Of a stretch of 64,000 nucleotides of DNA, positions 26,305 through 37,748 are shown piece by piece. Each line of letters begins with the position of its first letter. Position 1 is the stretch's first letter. Source of the stretch: Clostridium sp. Marseille-Q2269 (GTDB taxonomy: Bacteria; Bacillota; Clostridia; Clostridiales; Clostridiaceae); the NCBI RefSeq assembly GCF_943736985.1, contig NZ_CALSFS010000002.1:62001-126000 (forward strand). Reading direction: 5' to 3'. Under the pieces are notes generated by a model. The model had not been told where the DNA came from and searched no databases. It saw only the letters and a program-made list of their open reading frames with translations. A program made the translations under genes and the position numbers.

Positions 26305-28362
26305 TTATAATGTTTTTTTCTTAATCTCTTCCATGATAAAGCATTCAATTATGTCCCCTTCTTTTATGTCATTAAATTTTTCTATGCTAAGTCCGCACTC
26401 ATATCCTTGAGCAACTTCTTTAGCGTCATCTTTGAATCTCTTTAAAGATGCAAGTTCTGATTCAAATATTACTATACCATCTCTTATTACTCTTGCTCCT
26501 GCATTTCTAGTTAATTTACCTGTTTGAATGTAAGCACCTGCTATAGTTCCTACACTAGATATTTTATAAACCTGTCTAACCTCTGCAGTACCTATAACTA
26601 CTTCTTTAAATTCTGGTTCTAGCATACCCAACATAGCTGATTTTATATCTTCTATAGCATCATATATAACTCTATATGTTTTAATATCTACTCCGTCTCT
26701 TTCAGAAGCTATAGTAGCATTATTGTCTGGTCTTACATTAAATCCTAATATAATACCATTAGAAGCTGTAGCTAATGTAACGTCTGTTTCATTTATAGCT
26801 CCAACACCCCCATGAATAACTCTAACCTTTACATCTTCTGTTGAAAGCTTTTCTAAGGATTGTTTTAACGCCTCTACAGAACCCTGAACATCAGCTTTTA
26901 CAATTAATCCTAATTCCTTTACTGTTCCTTCTTGTATTTGATTGTATAAATCTTCTAAAGAAACTTTATGAGTAGATTGTAGATATTCATCTCTTATTTT
27001 TTCTTTTCTCTTATCTGCAATACCTCTGGCAGTTTTTTCATCTTTGACTTGATAGAATTTATCTCCTGCTTCAGGAACTTCTGATAAACCTAGTATTTCT
27101 ACCGGTGTAGAAGGACCTGCTGATTTTATATTTTTGCCTTTATCATTAAACATAGCTCTTATTCTTCCATATGTAGATCCGACTACTATAGAATCGCCTA
27201 CTCTCAAAGTACCATTTTGAATAAGTAATGTAGCTACTGGACCTCTTCCTTTATCAAGCTTAGCTTCTACAACGGTTCCTTTTGCTTTTCTATTTGGATT
27301 TGCTTTTAGCTCAAGTATTTCTGATGATAAAAGTATCATTTCTAGTAGATCATCTATACCTTCTTTTGTATGAGCTGAAACTGGAACACATATAGTATCT
27401 CCACCCCAGTCCTCTGCTACCAAACCATATTCTGTTAATTCCTGTTTTACTTTATCTATATTAGCACCAGGTCTATCTATTTTATTTATAGCAACTATTA
27501 ATGGAACATTAGCTGCCTTGCAGTGACTTATAGCTTCTTGAGTTTGAGGCATAATTCCATCATCTGCTGCTACTACTAATATAACTATATCTGTAACTTG
27601 TGCCCCTCTTGCTCTCATAGCTGTAAAGGCTGCGTGACCTGGAGTATCTAAGAAAGTTATAGCTTCTCCATTTAATTCTACAGTATAAGCACCTATATGT
27701 TGTGTTATTCCACCTGCTTCTGTTGAAGTTACTTTTGATTTTCTTATAGCATCTAATAAAGACGTTTTTCCGTGGTCAACGTGGCCCATAACAGTTATAA
27801 TAGGTGATCTTTTTTGTAGATGCTCTTCATCTTCATTATCTATTAATATATCTTCTAATTCTTCTTCTTCATCATCTTCTTCTTTTAAAATTTTTACATT
27901 GAATTTCTCAGCCAACTTTTCAGCCATTTCAAAGTTTATTTCTTGGTTTACAGAAGCCATAACACCCATAAGCATTAATTCCTTTATAACTTCTGCATAA
28001 GATTTTTCTAATTTATCTGATATTTCTTTTACTGTAATAGTTTCAGAAGTCATTGTTATTATATCCATATCTTCTGAATTCTCAGTATTAACTTCTTCTT
28101 TTTTATTGTCTATTTGATTATCTTTTTTGTCATTTGTTGATTGTTTATTTAATTTTTTCGCTGTAGTTTCTATTTCATCATCTTCTTCCTTTGTTTTTTC
28201 TTTACCTGATAATAATTCTTTTATAAGATCTGCATCTTCATCTTCTATAGCACTCATATGATTTTTTACTTCTACACTAAACTCTTCTTCTAATAGTGTT
28301 ATAAGCTCTTTACTTGATATATTTAATTCCTTAGCTAATTCATATACTCTTATTTTTGCCAA
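26305..28362 (-). CDS. infB: Translation initiation factor IF-2
   Basis: A 685-residue GTPase that brings initiator tRNA to the 30S subunit. An N-terminal IF2-N helix ([20 protein letters not shown]) is followed by an acidic linker. The G domain has [16 protein letters not shown] and NKID. IF2 domains 2-4 complete the protein. TTG at 28362 is taken as the start because GGGGGTG lies 6 bases upstream; the GTG at 28371 is part of that ribosome site. Confidence 0.96.
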   Translation of the reverse strand: MAKIRVYELAKELNISSKELITLLEEEFSVEVKNHMSAIEDEDADLIKELLSGKEKTKEEDDEIETTAKKLNKQSTNDKKDNQIDNKKEEVNTENSEDMDIITMTSETITVKEISDKLEKSYAEVIKELMLMGVMASVNQEINFEMAEKLAEKFNVKILKEEDDEEEELEDILIDNEDEEHLQKRSPIITVMGHVDHGKTSLLDAIRKSKVTSTEAGGITQHIGAYTVELNGEAITFLDTPGHAAFTAMRARGAQVTDIVILVVAADDGIMPQTQEAISHCKAANVPLIVAINKIDRPGANIDKVKQELTEYGLVAEDWGGDTICVPVSAHTKEGIDDLLEMILLSSEILELKANPNRKAKGTVVEAKLDKGRGPVATLLIQNGTLRVGDSIVVGSTYGRIRAMFNDKGKNIKSAGPSTPVEILGLSEVPEAGDKFYQVKDEKTARGIADKRKEKIRDEYLQSTHKVSLEDLYNQIQEGTVKELGLIVKADVQGSVEALKQSLEKLSTEDVKVRVIHGGVGAINETDVTLATASNGIILGFNVRPDNNATIASERDGVDIKTYRVIYDAIEDIKSAMLGMLEPEFKEVVIGTAEVRQVYKISSVGTIAGAYIQTGKLTRNAGARVIRDGIVIFESELASLKRFKDDAKEVAQGYECGLSIEKFNDIKEGDIIECFIMEEIKKKTL

Positions 28363-28379
28363 ATTATTCACCCCCGAAA

Positions 28380-28697
28380 CTAATACTCTTGGCTATCATT
28401 CCATAATTTTATTAACTTATTAGCCATACCTTCATCCTTTATAGCTAATATTTTCATAGAGTTTCTTCCTAATACATTACCTAGTTCACTTTCGCTATAC
28501 CCTTCAATTAAGGATATGTTATTTTTTTCGCATTTCACTTTGAATTTATTTTTACTATTTTCTGAAGCATCACAAGATATTATAACCGCATAAACCAATT
28601 TTTTTGTTACAGCTTCTTCACATTTATTGTATCCTTCTACTAAATGTCCTGCTTTTTTAGTTAAGCTTAAAAACTGTAGGAACCTATTTGGTATCAT
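28380..28697 (-). CDS. ylxQ: L7Ae-family ribosomal protein YlxQ
   Basis: A 105-residue kink-turn binding protein of the L7Ae/L30e family. [20 protein letters not shown] and [14 protein letters not shown] are typical. The start overlaps the end of the YlxR gene by 14 bases. It is a conserved member of the nusA-infB operon in Firmicutes; its role is not well defined. Confidence 0.87.
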   Translation of the reverse strand: MIPNRFLQFLSLTKKAGHLVEGYNKCEEAVTKKLVYAVIISCDASENSKNKFKVKCEKNNISLIEGYSESELGNVLGRNSMKILAIKDEGMANKLIKLWNDSQEY

Positions 28698-28956
28698 TTT
28701 CTATTTCACCTTTTAATCTTTCATAAACTTCTTCATCTAGTTTAATTTCCAGATTTCTTTCTAATCTTTTAGATTTATATGCTTTATTAAAGCATTCCAT
28801 ATCTTTACAAATATAAGCTCCTCTACCTGCCTTTTTACCAGTTAAATCTATTGAAATCTCGCCTTCTTTGCTTTTAACAACTCGTACAAGCTCTTTCTTA
28901 GGCTTCATTTCGCTACATCCTGTGCACATTCTTAAAGGTACTTTTTTAACTTTCAT
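28684..28956 (-). CDS. rnpM: YlxR family RNA-binding protein (RNase P modulator RnpM)
   Basis: A 90-residue YlxR-fold protein. PLRMCTGCSEMKPKKELVRVV and GRGAYICKDMECFNKA are the family signatures. Members have been reported to modulate RNase P or act in transcription control. AGGTG lies upstream of the ATG. It overlaps ylxQ and follows nusA. Confidence 0.87.
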   Translation of the reverse strand: MKVKKVPLRMCTGCSEMKPKKELVRVVKSKEGEISIDLTGKKAGRGAYICKDMECFNKAYKSKRLERNLEIKLDEEVYERLKGEIENDTK

Positions 28957-29012
28957 CCTTTAATCACCTGCTTTATTATATTTATTTTATATTCTTGTTC
29001 TTATGCTTTATA

Positions 29013-30284
29013 TTAAACTTCATCTTTAAAAATTTCTTCTATGGCTTTTGTTGTATCAATATTCTCTTCTTCTTTGTTTTTAGTTATATTTATATCTTCT
29101 TCTGATGCATCTTTATTATCTTCAGACATAAAAACTTCTTCTGCAGCTTCTTCCATAGGTATATCAGCGTCTTCTAATTTTTTTTCTTTATTCTCTAATA
29201 TATCCTCATCTTCAGATAACCTTAGTGTTGCTTCTCTTTCTGATTGTGATTTACTTTTTATGTCTATTTTCCATCCTGTTAGTTTGGCTGCTAATCTAAC
29301 ATTTTGCCCTTCCTTACCTATAGCTAAAGATAATTGACTATCATCTACTACTACTTTTGCAGATTTATTTTCTTCGTTAACTATGGTTGTATCTATTACT
29401 TTAGCCGGACTTAAAGCGTTACATATAAGCTGATCTGGAAATTTACTCCATTTTATTATATCTATTTTTTCGTTTTTAAGCTCATTTACTATGTTTTGAA
29501 CCCTTACGCCCTTAGGTCCAACACAAGCACCCATTGGATCTACAGTTTCGTCATTAGAATATACTGCTATTTTAGTTCTTGATCCTGCTTCTCTTGCTAT
29601 ACTTTTTATCTCTACTACTCCATTATATATTTCTGGCACTTCAAGTTCAAATAACCTTTTTACTAATCCTGGATGAGTTCTTGATATCAACACCTGTGGT
29701 CCTTTTGTAGTATTCTTTACTTCTACTACATATAATTTTATTTTTTCATTAAATCTGAATTGTTCTCCAGGTATTTGCTCATTTGGTCCTAATACAGCTT
29801 CTGACTTACCTACATTTATAAGAATATTTCCTTTATCTTTTCTTAAAACTGTTCCTGTTAATATATCTTCTTCTTTTTCTATATATTCGTTATATACAAT
29901 TCTTCTCTCTTCTTCTTTTATTCTTTGAATAACTACTTGTTTAGCCGCTTGAGCTGCTATTCTTCCAAACTTTTTAGGTGTTACTTCAATATTTATTATG
30001 TCATCTAATTCATAATTTGGATTTATATCTTTAGCATCGTTTAAAGATATTTCATCTATCTCTTCTTCTACCACATCTACTACTTTCTTTTGAGCGTATA
30101 CTTTTATTTCTCCATTTTCTCTATTCATTATTACTTTTACATTATTAGTTGATACACCTTGCTTTGCATAATTTTTCTTATATGCTGTTACTAAAGCATC
30201 CTCTATAGTTGTAAACAAAAGATCTGCACTTATACCCTTTTCTTTTACTATTTCCTTTAATGCTTCAACAAATTCCTGGTTCAT
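29013..30284 (-). CDS. nusA: Transcription termination/antitermination protein NusA
   Basis: A 423-residue RNA polymerase-binding factor. It has an N-terminal NusA domain, an S1 domain (EDILTGTVLRKDKGNILINV) and two KH domains (GACVGPKGVRVQNI and LAIGKEGQNVRLAAKL). A long acidic tail of about 70 residues, rich in Glu and Asp, takes the place of the proteobacterial AR repeats. GGAGG precedes the ATG. The operon leader upstream of rimP contains a likely attenuator that NusA could control. Confidence 0.96.
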   Translation of the reverse strand: MNQEFVEALKEIVKEKGISADLLFTTIEDALVTAYKKNYAKQGVSTNNVKVIMNRENGEIKVYAQKKVVDVVEEEIDEISLNDAKDINPNYELDDIINIEVTPKKFGRIAAQAAKQVVIQRIKEEERRIVYNEYIEKEEDILTGTVLRKDKGNILINVGKSEAVLGPNEQIPGEQFRFNEKIKLYVVEVKNTTKGPQVLISRTHPGLVKRLFELEVPEIYNGVVEIKSIAREAGSRTKIAVYSNDETVDPMGACVGPKGVRVQNIVNELKNEKIDIIKWSKFPDQLICNALSPAKVIDTTIVNEENKSAKVVVDDSQLSLAIGKEGQNVRLAAKLTGWKIDIKSKSQSEREATLRLSEDEDILENKEKKLEDADIPMEEAAEEVFMSEDNKDASEEDINITKNKEEENIDTTKAIEEIFKDEV

Positions 30285-30300
30285 TTTTTTATTAACCTCC

Positions 30301-30762
30301 TTACAGTTCCCCTTTTAAAGTAGTCTTTGATATTTTTTCTCTAGGTATAGTTACTATATTTTCTTCAACTTTTATGTTTATATCCTCTTCATTAAAGTCT
30401 ACTAATTCACCTTCATATTTTTTCTTTTTATCTATAGATGAATATAAATTTAGTACTATGTTATACCCTTTATATTTTTCTAAATGTTCATTTGTATATA
30501 AAACTCTATCAATCCCTGGTGAGGAAACTTCTAGATAGTAGCTCTCTTGAATTGGGTCTATATCATCTAGTAATTCACTAATTGCTCTACTTACTTTTTC
30601 ACATCCATCTAAAGATACACCATTTTCACTATCTATATATATTCTTAAATAATTTTCCTTTCCTTCTTTAACAAACTCTATATGATACAGTTCATAGTTT
30701 ATGTTCTCAACAATAGGTTTTACTTGTTCTTTAAGATTTTCAATTAAACTATGTTTGCTCAT
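30301..30762 (-). CDS. rimP: Ribosome maturation factor RimP
   Basis: The 153-residue protein is needed for 30S assembly. The N-terminal domain holds LRIYIDSENGVSLDGCEKVS and YYLEVSSPGIDRVL; the SH3-like C-terminal domain follows. AAGGAGGG precedes the ATG. It is the first gene of the rimP-nusA-rnpM-ylxQ-infB operon, with its own promoter about 170 bases upstream. Confidence 0.95.
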   Translation of the reverse strand: MSKHSLIENLKEQVKPIVENINYELYHIEFVKEGKENYLRIYIDSENGVSLDGCEKVSRAISELLDDIDPIQESYYLEVSSPGIDRVLYTNEHLEKYKGYNIVLNLYSSIDKKKKYEGELVDFNEEDINIKVEENIVTIPREKISKTTLKGEL

Positions 30763-30843
30763 AAAAATCCCTCCTTGCCATTTTAAAATATATTTTATAC
30801 AGTTAGTTTTTCCAAATAATTAGCTATTATTTTATATTAATTG

Positions 30844-30869
30844 AAAAACGCAACTTACGCTGCGTTTTT
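30844..30869 (-). terminator. Intrinsic terminator/attenuator in the rimP leader
   Basis: AAAAACGCA and TGCGTTTTT form a 9-bp stem with an 8-base loop, followed by more T on the minus strand. It lies downstream of the rimP promoter and so would attenuate the operon rather than simply end polC. Confidence 0.7.
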
Positions 30870-30881
30870 TTACAAATAGAA

Positions 30882-30903
30882 AGAGCGGGTTCATACCCAC
30901 TCT
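30882..30903 (-). promoter_or_regulatory. Second hairpin in the rimP leader
   Basis: AGAGTGGGT and ACCCGCTCT form a 9-bp stem with one mismatch and a 4-base loop. On the minus strand it is followed by TTCTATTTG. It sits 12 bases before the attenuator hairpin. Confidence 0.55.
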
Positions 30904-30938
30904 GTACTTTAACATATGTCTTATTCTTGGCTATTCTC

Positions 30939-30967
30939 ATTTTATCATAGTAGAATATGAATTACAA
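30939..30967 (-). promoter_or_regulatory. rimP operon sigma-A promoter
   Basis: TTGTAA and an extended -10, TGATAAAAT, are spaced by 17 bases on the minus strand. The implied leader is about 170 bases and includes both hairpins. Confidence 0.65.
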
Positions 30968-31065
30968 GGGAAAGTTATGAAACTTAGAAAAATAACCATT
31001 GACAATATAAAATCTTCAGCAACTTAAAATTTTTATTATAATTATATGCTAAGTTTAAATTTATA

Positions 31066-34000
31066 TTAAAGACTAAATAATGATATTTGATTAGTTTCTT
31101 GCATTCCTCTTAGGCACCCATGGTTTTCTAATGTTTCTATAACAGTTTTAGTAACTTTTGTTCTAAGCCTTAAATCCTCTTTTGATATAAATTCTCCATC
31201 TACTCTTGCTTCTTCTATACTTTTAGCTGCATTTTTTCCTACACCTTGAAGAGCACTTAAAGGTGGCCTTATACTATCTTTTTCTATTAAAAATTTAGTA
31301 GCATTAGATTTATATAAATCTACCTTTAAAAATTTTATACCTCTTTTATACATTTCGTAAGATATTTCAAGTATTGTTAAAAGCCCTTTATCCTTTTGTG
31401 TTATATTGTTTCCCATGGCATACAGTTCATTCATTTTTTCTTTTATTTTTTCTTCTCCCTTTACTATTAAATCTGCATCAAAATCATCTGCTCTAACAGA
31501 AAAGTAAGTGGCATAATATGCCTTTGCATAGTATACCTTAAAATAAGCAATTCTCATGGCCATCATTACATAAGCCACAGCATGACCTTTAGGGAACATG
31601 TATTTTATCTTTTTGCAAGACTCTATATACCAATCTGGTACATCATGTTCCTTCATTGTAGCTTCGTGTTCCTCTGTAAGCCCTTTACCCTTTCTTACTT
31701 TTTCCATTATAGTAAAAGCAGTTTTAGGTGGAAGATTTTTTTGAAGTAAATACATCATTATATCATCTCTTGTTGATATGCAATCTTTTATAGTTGTATA
31801 TCCTTCTTTTATGAAATATTGGGCATTGTTAAGCCATACATCTGTACCGTGGGATAGTCCTGATATTCTTACCAACTCTGCAAAACTTTTAGGCTTAGTA
31901 TCTACAAGCATTTGCCTTACGAATTTAGTTCCAAATTCAGGTAACCCATAAGTACCAACAGGACAATCTATATCCTCTTCTGTTACTCCTAAAGCTTCAG
32001 GAGATGTAAATAAACTTATAACTTTTGAATCTCCTAGTGGTACAGTTTTAGGATCTACATTTGTTAGATCTTGAAGCATTCTAAGTACCGTAGGATCATC
32101 GTGTCCTAATATGTCTAATTTTAAAAGTCTACCACTTATAGAATGATAATCAAAATGAGTAGTTACAACATCACTTTCCGTATCATCAGCTGGATGTTGT
32201 ATTGGTGTAAAATTAAATATTTCATTATCCGCAGGCACCACCATAATTCCTCCCGGATGTTGTCCCGAAGTTCTTTTTACTCCTGTACATCCTTTGGACA
32301 ATCTTTCTATTTCTGCATTATTAGCTTTTAGGTTTTTTTCATCTAAATATTTTTTTACGAATCCATAAGCCGTTTTTTCCGCTATAGTACCAATTGTTCC
32401 TGCCTTAAAAACATGCCCCTTTCCAAAAAGAACCTCTGTATATTTATGAACTACACCTTGATATTCTCCAGAAAAATTTAAATCTATATCTGGTTCTTTA
32501 TCTCCTTCAAACCCTAAAAAAGTTTCAAAAGGTATGTCATGACCATCTTTTTTTAACGTAGTTCCACACTTTGGGCAATCTTTATCCTCTAAATCAGCTC
32601 CTGAACCTATAGATCCATCAGTAAAGAATTCACTATATTTACATTTAGGACAAACATAATGAGGTGGTAATCCATTAACTTCTGTAATATCTGACATGGT
32701 AGCTGCAAAAGAAGATCCAACAGATCCTCTGGAACCTACTAAATATCCATCTTCATAAGATTTAGCCACTAATTTATGAGCTATTAAATAAAGCACCGCA
32801 TATCCATGATTTATTATAGAATTTAATTCCTTGGTCAATCTTTTTTCTACTATTTCGGGAAGCTGTTCACCATATATTTCATGAGCTTTTTTTATAGTCA
32901 TGTTTCTTATATCTTCTTCTGCCCCTTCTATTTTAGGCGGAAAAGTTTCATCTGGTATTGGCTTTATATTATCTATCATATCTGCTATTTTATTTGTATT
33001 ATAAATTACTACTTCCTTTGATTTTTCTTCTCCTAAATATTCAAATTCTTTGAGCATTTCATCTGTAGTTCTAAGATAAAGTGGTGGCTGATTATCTGCA
33101 TCACTAAATCCTTGACCTGACATTAATATTCTCCTAAAAACTTCATCATCTTTATCTAAAAAATGTACATCACAGGTAGCCACTACAGGTTTATTATAAA
33201 ACTCACCTAACTCGCATATCTTTCTGTTTATTTCTTTTAGTTCTTCTTCATCTTTTACTGATCCATTCTTTACAAGGAATTCATTGTTCCCTAAAGGTTG
33301 AATTTCTAAATAATCATAAAAATCCACCATATTTTTTAGTTCCTCTTTTGTTTTTCCTTTTAGTATTTCTTTATATATTTGACCAGCTTCACAAGCAGAT
33401 CCTATTATAAGCCCTTCTTTGTACTCATTTATAAGGCTTTTAGACATTCTTGGTTTCTTGAAAAAATACTCTAAATTAGATCTAGATACTAATTTATATA
33501 AATTTTTCAGACCTACTGCATTCTTAGCCAAAATTATTAAATGGTAGGTAGGCTCTTTCTTTATATTTATATTTCCTAAAAACTCTTTATTTAAATTATG
33601 TAAAGTAGTTATTTCTTTTTCTTTTAGCATTTCAAAGCATTTTAATAATATATCTGCTGTTGCTTTAGCATCATCTACGGCCCTATGGTGATTTTCTAAT
33701 GATATGCCTAAATGTTTTGCTATAACATTTAATTTATATCTCTTTAATTCTGGAAATAAAAATCTACTTAATGTTACTGTATCCATTACACTATTTTCAA
33801 ATTCTATTTTTAAATCTTTACAATTTTTATTTATAAATGATACATCAAAAGATGCATTATGGGCTACCACTACAGAATTTCCTATAAACTCTATGAATTT
33901 TGGTAATATTTTATCTATAGTGTGTGCATCTCTTACCATATTATCTGTTATACTTGTAAGCTCTGTAATTTTGTCTGGTATATTCCTTTCAGGATTTACA

Positions 34001-35364
34001 AATTCGCTAAACCTATCTACTATTTTACCCTCTTCTATCTTAACTGCACCTATTTCTATTATTTTATCATTTTTACTTGAAAAACCTGTAGTCTCTAAAT
34101 CAAAAACTACAAAAGAATCTTCTATAGTTTTATCTCTTGTTTTAGATACAATAGGTACTCCATCATCTACAAGATAGGCTTCTATTCCATATATAACTTT
34201 TATATTGTTTTTTTTGCCTGCAGCCATGGCATCTGGATAAGCTTGAACTACGCCATGATCTGTAATAGCCACTGCCTTATGTCCCCATTTACCTGCTGTC
34301 TTAACTAATTCTGATACTGGAGTCATTCCATCCATAGCACTCATTTGACTATGCATATGTAATTCTACTCTTTTTTCTTCTGCTATATCCATTTTTTCTA
34401 TTTTTGTAGTCTTAACTATATCTTTGGCCATTATTACACATTCTCTTGCATAAGGATCATTTACAACTTCACCTCTAACTTTGCAATAAAGTCCTTCTTT
34501 TATTTCTTCTATTATTCTATCTGCATCTTTAGGTCTTGGGAAAAGCTTAACAGTCATAGAATTAGTATAATCTGTTATAAAAAAAGTCACTATTTTTCTT
34601 CCGGTTTTTGTTTCTATAACTTCTTTTTTAAATACATCCCCACATACTACTACTATGCCAGAATTCTCATTTAAATCCTTCATAAATACAGTATCTTCTC
34701 TTATACTTCTTCCTAATATTATAGCTGTATCCTTAGAATTTTCTTCACTTGCTCTTGATGCAATTTCTTTTTTAACTGCTTTCTTCTCCTTAGCTTTAAT
34801 TTCACTTAAAACATTCTTTACTATAGATTGCTCCATTGTTTCTATAGTTTTAAAATATTCCTCTTCATTAAATGATTTATCATATTCTAATTTCACATTG
34901 CATTCTATTCCAAATACATCTCTTATATAGGACTTCAATTTCCCTTCAAATTTATTTTTAGAAAGAAACCTACATAAAAATTCATTGTTATATATTATGT
35001 TTATACCATCTTCTGATACTTTTCTTTTAGACTTCAAAAGACAGTCTCTTGCAATTGGCACTGAAGATGATGCTAAATTTACTATATCCACCCAGTACTT
35101 TTTTGAAAGCTCTTCTAAGGTAATATTAGATAAATCCCTATAACAAATTATTTCAAAATCCTCTACCATTGAAAATCTATCTCTTAATAATTTTCTTATG
35201 TGATCTTCCTTTTCCTTAGTAAAGTTTTCAATGGATTTTAATATTATTTTTAGTTTATTCTTTTTTCTAAAATATTGAACTCTTATTATTTTTAGCTCTT
35301 TATCTATATCAAATTCTTCCTTATTTATTTCCTTTTGTAAATCGCTAGCCGAAGTATTTTCCAT
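31066..35364 (-). CDS. polC: DNA polymerase III PolC-type alpha subunit
   Basis: The 1432-residue replicative polymerase of low-GC Gram-positives. An N-terminal domain and an OB fold (residues about 230-330) precede a PHP domain ([15 protein letters not shown]). The proofreading exonuclease inserted in the PHP domain begins with [14 protein letters not shown]. The palm contains [13 protein letters not shown] zinc module has CPKCKYSEF and CPKCGTTL. Helix-hairpin-helix repeats and a beta-clamp-binding tail ending QISLFSL follow. AGGAGG precedes the ATG. It lies downstream of ispG. Confidence 0.97.
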   Translation of the reverse strand: MENTSASDLQKEINKEEFDIDKELKIIRVQYFRKKNKLKIILKSIENFTKEKEDHIRKLLRDRFSMVEDFEIICYRDLSNITLEELSKKYWVDIVNLASSSVPIARDCLLKSKRKVSEDGINIIYNNEFLCRFLSKNKFEGKLKSYIRDVFGIECNVKLEYDKSFNEEEYFKTIETMEQSIVKNVLSEIKAKEKKAVKKEIASRASEENSKDTAIILGRSIREDTVFMKDLNENSGIVVVCGDVFKKEVIETKTGRKIVTFFITDYTNSMTVKLFPRPKDADRIIEEIKEGLYCKVRGEVVNDPYARECVIMAKDIVKTTKIEKMDIAEEKRVELHMHSQMSAMDGMTPVSELVKTAGKWGHKAVAITDHGVVQAYPDAMAAGKKNNIKVIYGIEAYLVDDGVPIVSKTRDKTIEDSFVVFDLETTGFSSKNDKIIEIGAVKIEEGKIVDRFSEFVNPERNIPDKITELTSITDNMVRDAHTIDKILPKFIEFIGNSVVVAHNASFDVSFINKNCKDLKIEFENSVMDTVTLSRFLFPELKRYKLNVIAKHLGISLENHHRAVDDAKATADILLKCFEMLKEKEITTLHNLNKEFLGNINIKKEPTYHLIILAKNAVGLKNLYKLVSRSNLEYFFKKPRMSKSLINEYKEGLIIGSACEAGQIYKEILKGKTKEELKNMVDFYDYLEIQPLGNNEFLVKNGSVKDEEELKEINRKICELGEFYNKPVVATCDVHFLDKDDEVFRRILMSGQGFSDADNQPPLYLRTTDEMLKEFEYLGEEKSKEVVIYNTNKIADMIDNIKPIPDETFPPKIEGAEEDIRNMTIKKAHEIYGEQLPEIVEKRLTKELNSIINHGYAVLYLIAHKLVAKSYEDGYLVGSRGSVGSSFAATMSDITEVNGLPPHYVCPKCKYSEFFTDGSIGSGADLEDKDCPKCGTTLKKDGHDIPFETFLGFEGDKEPDIDLNFSGEYQGVVHKYTEVLFGKGHVFKAGTIGTIAEKTAYGFVKKYLDEKNLKANNAEIERLSKGCTGVKRTSGQHPGGIMVVPADNEIFNFTPIQHPADDTESDVVTTHFDYHSISGRLLKLDILGHDDPTVLRMLQDLTNVDPKTVPLGDSKVISLFTSPEALGVTEEDIDCPVGTYGLPEFGTKFVRQMLVDTKPKSFAELVRISGLSHGTDVWLNNAQYFIKEGYTTIKDCISTRDDIMMYLLQKNLPPKTAFTIMEKVRKGKGLTEEHEATMKEHDVPDWYIESCKKIKYMFPKGHAVAYVMMAMRIAYFKVYYAKAYYATYFSVRADDFDADLIVKGEEKIKEKMNELYAMGNNITQKDKGLLTILEISYEMYKRGIKFLKVDLYKSNATKFLIEKDSIRPPLSALQGVGKNAAKSIEEARVDGEFISKEDLRLRTKVTKTVIETLENHGCLRGMQETNQISLFSL

Positions 35365-35541
35365 ATTATTCCTCCTAAGAGTAACATTATTGGTTTTAAC
35401 ATAATAAATATATTATCACATTTATAAAGCATGTAAAAATAAAAAAATGAATTTCAACTTAAAATTTAAAGTAATACACTACTCTATATCCTACATCCGT
35501 TGAAATCCAAATTAATTTAAACAAACTAAATCATCATGAAA

Positions 35542-36591
35542 TTACATTTTTTCTATTTCTCTTATAAGTTCATCTATTATATGTTCTTCTTTTACTTTTT
35601 TTATGATCTCACCTTTTTTAAATATTAAGCCTTCGCCCTTTCCTCCTGCTATTCCTATATCTGCTTCTCTTGCTTCTCCAGGACCATTAACTACACATCC
35701 CATAACTGCTACTTTAATATCTTTATTACAATCTGAAAGCCTTTTCTCTACCTCTTCTGCTATAGATATTAAATCTATATTTGTTCTTCCACAAGTTGGG
35801 CAAGATACAAACTCTATACCTTTATTTATGTATCCTAATGATCTTAGTATTTCTTTCCCTATTTTAATTTCCTCTAGCGGATCTCCTGTAATTGATACTC
35901 TTATAGTATCTCCTATTCCTTCTGCTAATAAACTTCCTATTCCTACACTAGATTTTATAGTTCCTCTAAAGGTAGTTCCAGCTTCTGTAACTCCTAAATG
36001 CAGGGGATAGTCTACTTTTTCAGATATTAATCTATAACTTTCTATCATTTGCATAACATTAGAAGATTTGATAGATATGACTATATCATTAAAATTACAT
36101 TTTTCAAGTATTTGCACATGTTGAAGAGCACTTTCTACTAATGCTTCTGGGCAAACTTTACCATATCTATCTAATATATCTTTTTTTAGTGATCCGGAAT
36201 TCACACCTACTCTTATAGGTATAGATTTATCTTTTGCCGCCTCTGCTACCATTTTAACTCTTTTAATAGATCCTATATTTCCTGGGTTTATTCTCAAAGC
36301 ATCTACTCCATTTTTTATAGATTCTAAAGCCAATCTATAATCAAAATGTATATCTGCTACCACAGGAATTTTTGATTCCTTAGTTATTATTTTTAAAGCT
36401 TCGCTAGCTTCCATATCTGGTACAGCACATCTTATTATATGACAACCTATCTCCTGTAATTTTTTTATTTGATCTAATGTAGCCTTAGCATCTCTTGTGT
36501 CTGTATTAGTCATAGACTGTATAGATATAGGGGAATCTCCTCCCACATATATATTTCCTACTTTAATTTTCTTAGTTATTTTTCTATTCAT
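35542..36591 (-). CDS. ispG: (E)-4-hydroxy-3-methylbut-2-enyl-diphosphate synthase
   Basis: The 349-residue Fe-S enzyme of the MEP isoprenoid pathway. Cluster cysteines lie in SCPTCGRT and CVVNGPGEA near the C terminus. The TIM barrel part includes QSMTNTDTRDA. The ATG at 36591 follows AGGAG at a good distance; the longer reading from 36633 has no ribosome site. It sits with dxr and rseP, so two MEP-pathway genes share one cluster, feeding uppS substrates. Confidence 0.95.
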   Translation of the reverse strand: MNRKITKKIKVGNIYVGGDSPISIQSMTNTDTRDAKATLDQIKKLQEIGCHIIRCAVPDMEASEALKIITKESKIPVVADIHFDYRLALESIKNGVDALRINPGNIGSIKRVKMVAEAAKDKSIPIRVGVNSGSLKKDILDRYGKVCPEALVESALQHVQILEKCNFNDIVISIKSSNVMQMIESYRLISEKVDYPLHLGVTEAGTTFRGTIKSSVGIGSLLAEGIGDTIRVSITGDPLEEIKIGKEILRSLGYINKGIEFVSCPTCGRTNIDLISIAEEVEKRLSDCNKDIKVAVMGCVVNGPGEAREADIGIAGGKGEGLIFKKGEIIKKVKEEHIIDELIREIEKM

Positions 36592-36693
36592 TATTTCATC
36601 TCCTAGGCTTAAAAATTCCCATATTAAAATCAACTTATTGAGTTTATCTGTGTTTATTTATAAGAAATTTTCTTTAACTATGCTTTAATTTCA

Positions 36694-37704
36694 TTAAAAT
36701 TGTACAGGATATAATATATCTTTTATGGTTACTAACACCATAAGTCCCATTAATATAGCAAAACCTATATAGTTTACAAAGCCTACTTTATTTTCATCTA
36801 CTTTTTTTCCTGTGATGGCCTCAAATAAAAATAAGAATATATATCCACCATCTAGAGCTGGGAATGGTATAATATTAAATATAGCTAACTGTAAGCTTAT
36901 ATAAGCTCCAAAAGACATTAGACTTATTATACCTGCCTTAGCTGCCTTACCTGAGACTTTAATTATAGTTAATGGTCCTCCAACATCATTTTTTGAGACT
37001 TTTCCCTTGAATAAAGTCTTAAAAAATCCAAAAGTTTGCTTTGTTAAGGATCCTGTTTGGGCAAAACCTTGTTTTACAGACTCTTTTAAAGTTAAATTTT
37101 TTATTTCTGTAGGATATATACCTATCATAAATCTGTTTTCCTTAGGATCTTTAATAGGTGTTAATTTAATACTTTCCTCTACATTATTTCTAAGAAATTT
37201 TATATTTAATGGAGCTCCATTTCCTTCATAAATCACTGCAACAAAATCATCCCATGTAGTTATTTTTTTATCATTAACCTTTGATATTTTATCTCCTGGA
37301 ATAAAACCTGCTACTGCTGCCGGTCCATTTGGTACTACTTTCTGTACTATAGGCGCTAAGTATCCTCTTTGAGATGCTATTATGGCAAATAGCACCAAAC
37401 TTAATACTAGATTCATAAATGGGCCTGCCATAACTACGCTTAATTTTCTTAAAGGGGATTTATTATTAAAAGCTCTCTCATCTGAACTTTTTTCTTCATC
37501 TCCTAGCATTTTTACATATCCACCAATAGGTAAAAGCTTTATTAAATACTCTGTCTCTTTCCCTTTGATTCCTATAAGTTTTGGACCCATACCTATAGAA
37601 AACTCCTCAACTTTTATACCATTAGCTTTAGCCACTATAAAATGACCAAATTCATGGACTAAAACTAATATGCCAAAGGCTAAAATAGCCGCTATTATAT
37701 ACAT
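36694..37704 (-). CDS. rseP: Site-2 intramembrane zinc protease RseP
   Basis: A 336-residue membrane protease that cuts anti-sigma factors and signal peptide remnants. The HEFGH zinc motif is at residues 17-21 in the first helix. One PDZ domain follows (APIVQKVVPNGPAAVAGF). The NIIPFPALDGG motif lies in the third helix. GGGAGG precedes the ATG. It is placed downstream of dxr, as is common in bacteria. Confidence 0.94.
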   Translation of the reverse strand: MYIIAAILAFGILVLVHEFGHFIVAKANGIKVEEFSIGMGPKLIGIKGKETEYLIKLLPIGGYVKMLGDEEKSSDERAFNNKSPLRKLSVVMAGPFMNLVLSLVLFAIIASQRGYLAPIVQKVVPNGPAAVAGFIPGDKISKVNDKKITTWDDFVAVIYEGNGAPLNIKFLRNNVEESIKLTPIKDPKENRFMIGIYPTEIKNLTLKESVKQGFAQTGSLTKQTFGFFKTLFKGKVSKNDVGGPLTIIKVSGKAAKAGIISLMSFGAYISLQLAIFNIIPFPALDGGYIFLFLFEAITGKKVDENKVGFVNYIGFAILMGLMVLVTIKDILYPVQF

Positions 37705-37748
37705 TAACTAACCTCCCTAAAAATTATAACAATAAATTAATTTTATTA

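Noticed and set aside
30882-30903. A tRNA T-arm-like GGGTTCATACCC sequence
   Set aside because: No acceptor, D or anticodon arm surrounds it; it is one arm of a leader hairpin.
33704-34177. Long plus-strand frames inside polC and other genes
   Set aside because: They lie antisense within conserved genes, lack ribosome sites and encode low-complexity, shadow-type proteins.
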